Assembly: GCA_047630355.1 (NCBI GenBank)
Contig: JBLHXN010000043.1
Coordinates: 1 to 26,139 of the forward strand
Length of the DNA: 26,139 nt
DNA from: JANQUM01 sp047630355
Lineage (GTDB): Bacteria > Bacteroidota > Bacteroidia > Cytophagales > Spirosomataceae
Direction: 5' to 3'
Of this stretch, positions 24,319 to 26,139 are shown piece by piece (position 1 is the stretch's first letter; each line of letters starts with the position of its first letter). The notes under the pieces are model-generated. The model was not told the DNA's origin. It was given only the letters and a program-made list of their open reading frames with translations, and searched no databases. Position numbers and translations under genes: made by a program.

Positions 24319-24870
24319 ATGGCAAAAAGATTTTCCAGAAATGTTCGTCCCCGTCGTATTACCGAAGAACCTTACCGCATAAACCTGCTAATACGGGCGT
24401 CGGAAGTACGTTTAGTCGGAGAAAATACCGACCAAGGTGTTTACAAGATTGATCAGGCAAGAAGAATGGCGGACGAACAGGGTCTCGATCTCGTTGAGAT
24501 TGTACCGAATGCAAAACCACCCGTTTGCCGTGTTGTAGATTACTCTAAGTTCAAATACGAACAGAAGAAAAAACAGAAAGAGTTAAAAGCCAAGCAGCAA
24601 AAGACTGTTATCAAGGAAATTCGCTTTGGTCCGCAAACCGATGATCATGATTTTAATTTCAAGATGAAGCACGCCCAGAACTTTCTCAAGGAAAATTCAA
24701 AGGTGAAAGCTTACGTCCATTTTCACGGTCGTCAGATTGTCTTCAAAAATCAAGGTTACGAATTGCTGAACCGATTTATCGAGCAGTTAGACGATGTTGG
24801 TAAACCGGAAGCACCGCCCCGTTTGGAAGGAAAACGCCTCACGGTGATTTTATCTCCGAATAAGAAATAA
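24319..24870 (+). CDS. infC: Translation initiation factor IF-3
   Basis: A 183-aa factor that binds the 30S subunit, checks initiator tRNA and start codon and prevents premature subunit joining. The N-terminal domain (about 15-85) has RINLLIRASEVRLVGENTDQ, and DLVEIVPNAKPPVCRVVDYSK (57-77) is the family signature. The linker with KYEQKKKQKELKAKQQK leads into the C-terminal domain (about 95-180) with KEIRFGPQTDDHDF. The assigned start is the ordinary ATG at 24319. In E. coli infC uses AUU and is autoregulated; here there is no sign of that. A strong terminator follows within 5 bp, so rpmI and rplT are not cotranscribed as they usually are. Confidence 0.98.
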   Translation: MAKRFSRNVRPRRITEEPYRINLLIRASEVRLVGENTDQGVYKIDQARRMADEQGLDLVEIVPNAKPPVCRVVDYSKFKYEQKKKQKELKAKQQKTVIKEIRFGPQTDDHDFNFKMKHAQNFLKENSKVKAYVHFHGRQIVFKNQGYELLNRFIEQLDDVGKPEAPPRLEGKRLTVILSPNKK

Positions 24871-24874
24871 ATGA

Positions 24875-24909
24875 AACGCCCTTCTGAGAAATCAGAAGGG
24901 CGTTTTTTG
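24875..24909 (+). terminator. Strong intrinsic terminator after infC
   Basis: A perfect 12-bp stem, ACGCCCTTCTGA with TCAGAAGGGCGT, closes a GAAA tetraloop and runs directly into a six-base T-tract. It closes the thrS-infC unit. Confidence 0.93.
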
Positions 24910-24929
24910 TAAGATTTGTGTCTGAATAG

Positions 24930-25001
24930 TTCGACCCTGATGGGGTCGAATATTTACAGCCATCGAACGCTACTACAAACATTTGACCTCGAGCGGGGTC
25001 A
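24930..25001. repeat. Paired REP-like hairpins
   Basis: Two similar hairpins lie 34 bp apart. TTCGACCC/GGGTCGAA (24930-24950, 8 bp, 5-nt loop) and TGACCTC/GGGGTCA (24984-25001, 7 bp with one G-U, 4-nt loop) share a GACC...GGTC core. They sit between convergent genes, as intergenic repeats usually do. Copies elsewhere cannot be seen from this window. Confidence 0.55.
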
Positions 25002-25046
25002 GATTATCGATGATAAAGGGGCTCAAAAATCATAAAAGTTTTTGTC

Positions 25047-26139
25047 TTAATCCGTAGGTCGAAGTGTTAGTAGCTGGTTTAGGTTATCGTCGTTTAGCCC
25101 TGACATCCTGTAAGTTACCTTGTTATTTTCGTTGATTAAGTAGATCTCGGGGACTCCATTAATACCGAATTGCTTTCCTATTTTTTTGTCGCTAAATATG
25201 TGCCCGAATGCTGATAACTCGTATTTATTTACCGCTTCTTCAAATTTTGTGAAGTCTTCGTCTAACGTAATAAATACTGGTTTCAGTTGCCTATTTTGAT
25301 AAGCGTTAATGAAGGATTTGACTTGCGGTAATTCCTCTATGCAGGGTTTGCACCACGATGCCCAAAAGACGAGTAAAATATCCTCTTTCTTACTGCCTTT
25401 ATTAGAAAGATGTTCTTTGGAAAAAGCATCAATACTACTGAAAAGTGGAACCTTCGAACCTTTTTTTAGACTTAGACCAATCAAATATTGTGATAGATTT
25501 TGACCTACTGTATCTGCTCTAAATTTTAAAGGAAATTTTCGAAAAGTCTTTATCAACGTATCAGCGGCTATATGAAGAGCGTAGAAACTTGCATTTCTTC
25601 TAAAGTGCTCAAAAGAGAAATAGTTATTTGTACTTTCCTGAATCAGCTTTAGTTCCTTTGTCTGCAATTGAAATATTAAGTTGTCCAGAGCGAGGCGTAG
25701 TGAATCGGTAAATTCACCAGAAAAACTATCCGTTAAATATTTATCCGAGAAATTGGTGTAATTTTCGTATTCGGTTGTTTCAAATCCGTTATTTTTTGCT
25801 AGTAATTTTAAGTTGGTTGCATTAAATAAACTGTCAACAATTAGAAAGCCTCTTTTATCGGTCAAAAATTGAATTTCAGAATTACCTGAGACCCAAAAAT
25901 CCCTTGATTTGAGTATATTTTCTCGTTCATCTCCAACACTAACGGTTGCGTATTTTGAGAAATGCTCTCCTTTGGCGGTGGCTTTTCCGTCCGCAAAACT
26001 TACTTCTAACCTTTTTCTCTCTAATCCATTATCATACGCTACCCACATATTTCGAGTATCAAAATCCTGCGGGAAGATTAATGTCAACTCAAATTTGTCC
26101 TGTGCGGTAGCATTCAAACAAAGAATTGAAAGTGCAAAA
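25047..26139 (-). CDS. TlpA-like thioredoxin-fold protein, 5' end outside window
   Basis: An exported thiol-disulfide oxidoreductase. Upstream of the TTG at 26117 the frame continues as ...FALSILCLNATAQ, the end of a signal peptide, so the true start is beyond 26139. The mature protein has an N-terminal beta-rich region (about 8-90), a helical stretch (130-215) and a C-terminal thioredoxin domain. VFWASWCKPC (250-259 counting from the TTG codon) holds the CxxC active site Cys256/Cys259, and GVPEIYL supplies the cis-Pro. Such Bacteroidota proteins reduce or mature disulfides in the periplasm. The function is inferred from the domain; redox partners are unknown. It is convergent with infC. Confidence 0.9.
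   Translation of the reverse strand, partial: FALSILCLNATAQDKFELTLIFPQDFDTRNMWVAYDNGLERKRLEVSFADGKATAKGEHFSKYATVSVGDERENILKSRDFWVSGNSEIQFLTDKRGFLIVDSLFNATNLKLLAKNNGFETTEYENYTNFSDKYLTDSFSGEFTDSLRLALDNLIFQLQTKELKLIQESTNNYFSFEHFRRNASFYALHIAADTLIKTFRKFPLKFRADTVGQNLSQYLIGLSLKKGSKVPLFSSIDAFSKEHLSNKGSKKEDILLVFWASWCKPCIEELPQVKSFINAYQNRQLKPVFITLDEDFTKFEEAVNKYELSAFGHIFSDKKIGKQFGINGVPEIYLINENNKVTYRMSGLNDDNLNQLLTLRPTD

Noticed and set aside
1..26139. CRISPR array, rRNA, prophage or integrative element
   Set aside because: No regular spaced repeats, rRNA-like blocks, integrase or phage structural genes were found.

Overview
The window looks like chromosomal DNA of a Bacteroidota bacterium, probably Cytophagales. 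This rests on gene content: a Wzi-family capsule protein, DUF1460, DUF2452, DUF1569 and DUF819 proteins, a CCC-motif-type membrane protein and a TlpA-like thioredoxin. Start codons lack clear Shine-Dalgarno sequences, and the promoters have the TTG / TAnnTTTG form typical of the phylum. The species cannot be fixed from sequence alone.

Layout. (1) 1-1278: 3' part of an IS4-family insertion sequence running off the left edge, then an AT-rich stretch with one doubtful reading frame. (2) 1279-9791, all minus strand: an HI0933/YhiN-type flavoprotein, a SUKH-like protein, an NAD-dependent epimerase/dehydratase, a DEAD-box RNA helicase with a DEVD box, a GxDLY-SGNH hydrolase, a small membrane protein, a likely GNAT toxin / XRE antitoxin pair, a Trm11-like methyltransferase and a secreted DUF1569 protein. 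(3) 9792-11529: an AT-rich accessory island with one Orc/STAND-like ATPase, preceded by a strong inverted repeat. (4) 11530-14288, minus strand: a Wzi outer-membrane protein and a DUF819 membrane protein. (5) 14289-14807: a gene-poor control region. It encodes, on the minus strand, a tRNA-like RNA with its own promoter and terminator and a ~97-nt insertion in the variable region. A second terminator-like hairpin lies just before DUF819. (6) 14808-17399, plus strand: an overlapping Lrp regulator / small membrane protein / DUF1460 amidase operon, then a nucleoside hydrolase. (7) 17400-17655: REP-like hairpins between convergent genes. (8) 17656-24909: a small minus-strand membrane protein, then on the plus strand folD, a DUF2452 gene, a large secreted protein of unknown function, a TPR lipoprotein, thrS and infC, closed by a strong terminator. 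(9) 24910-26139: paired REP-like hairpins, then a TlpA-like protein running off the right edge.

Most genes are ordinary housekeeping or envelope genes. The unusual part is the intergenic RNA at about 14452-14617. It keeps a perfect 7-bp acceptor stem, a Leu-type D arm and a canonical UUCGAAU T loop, but it is roughly twice the length of a tRNA. The toxin-antitoxin pair and the solitary ATPase are the other accessory-looking elements. No CRISPR array, rRNA, ordinary tRNA or prophage was seen.
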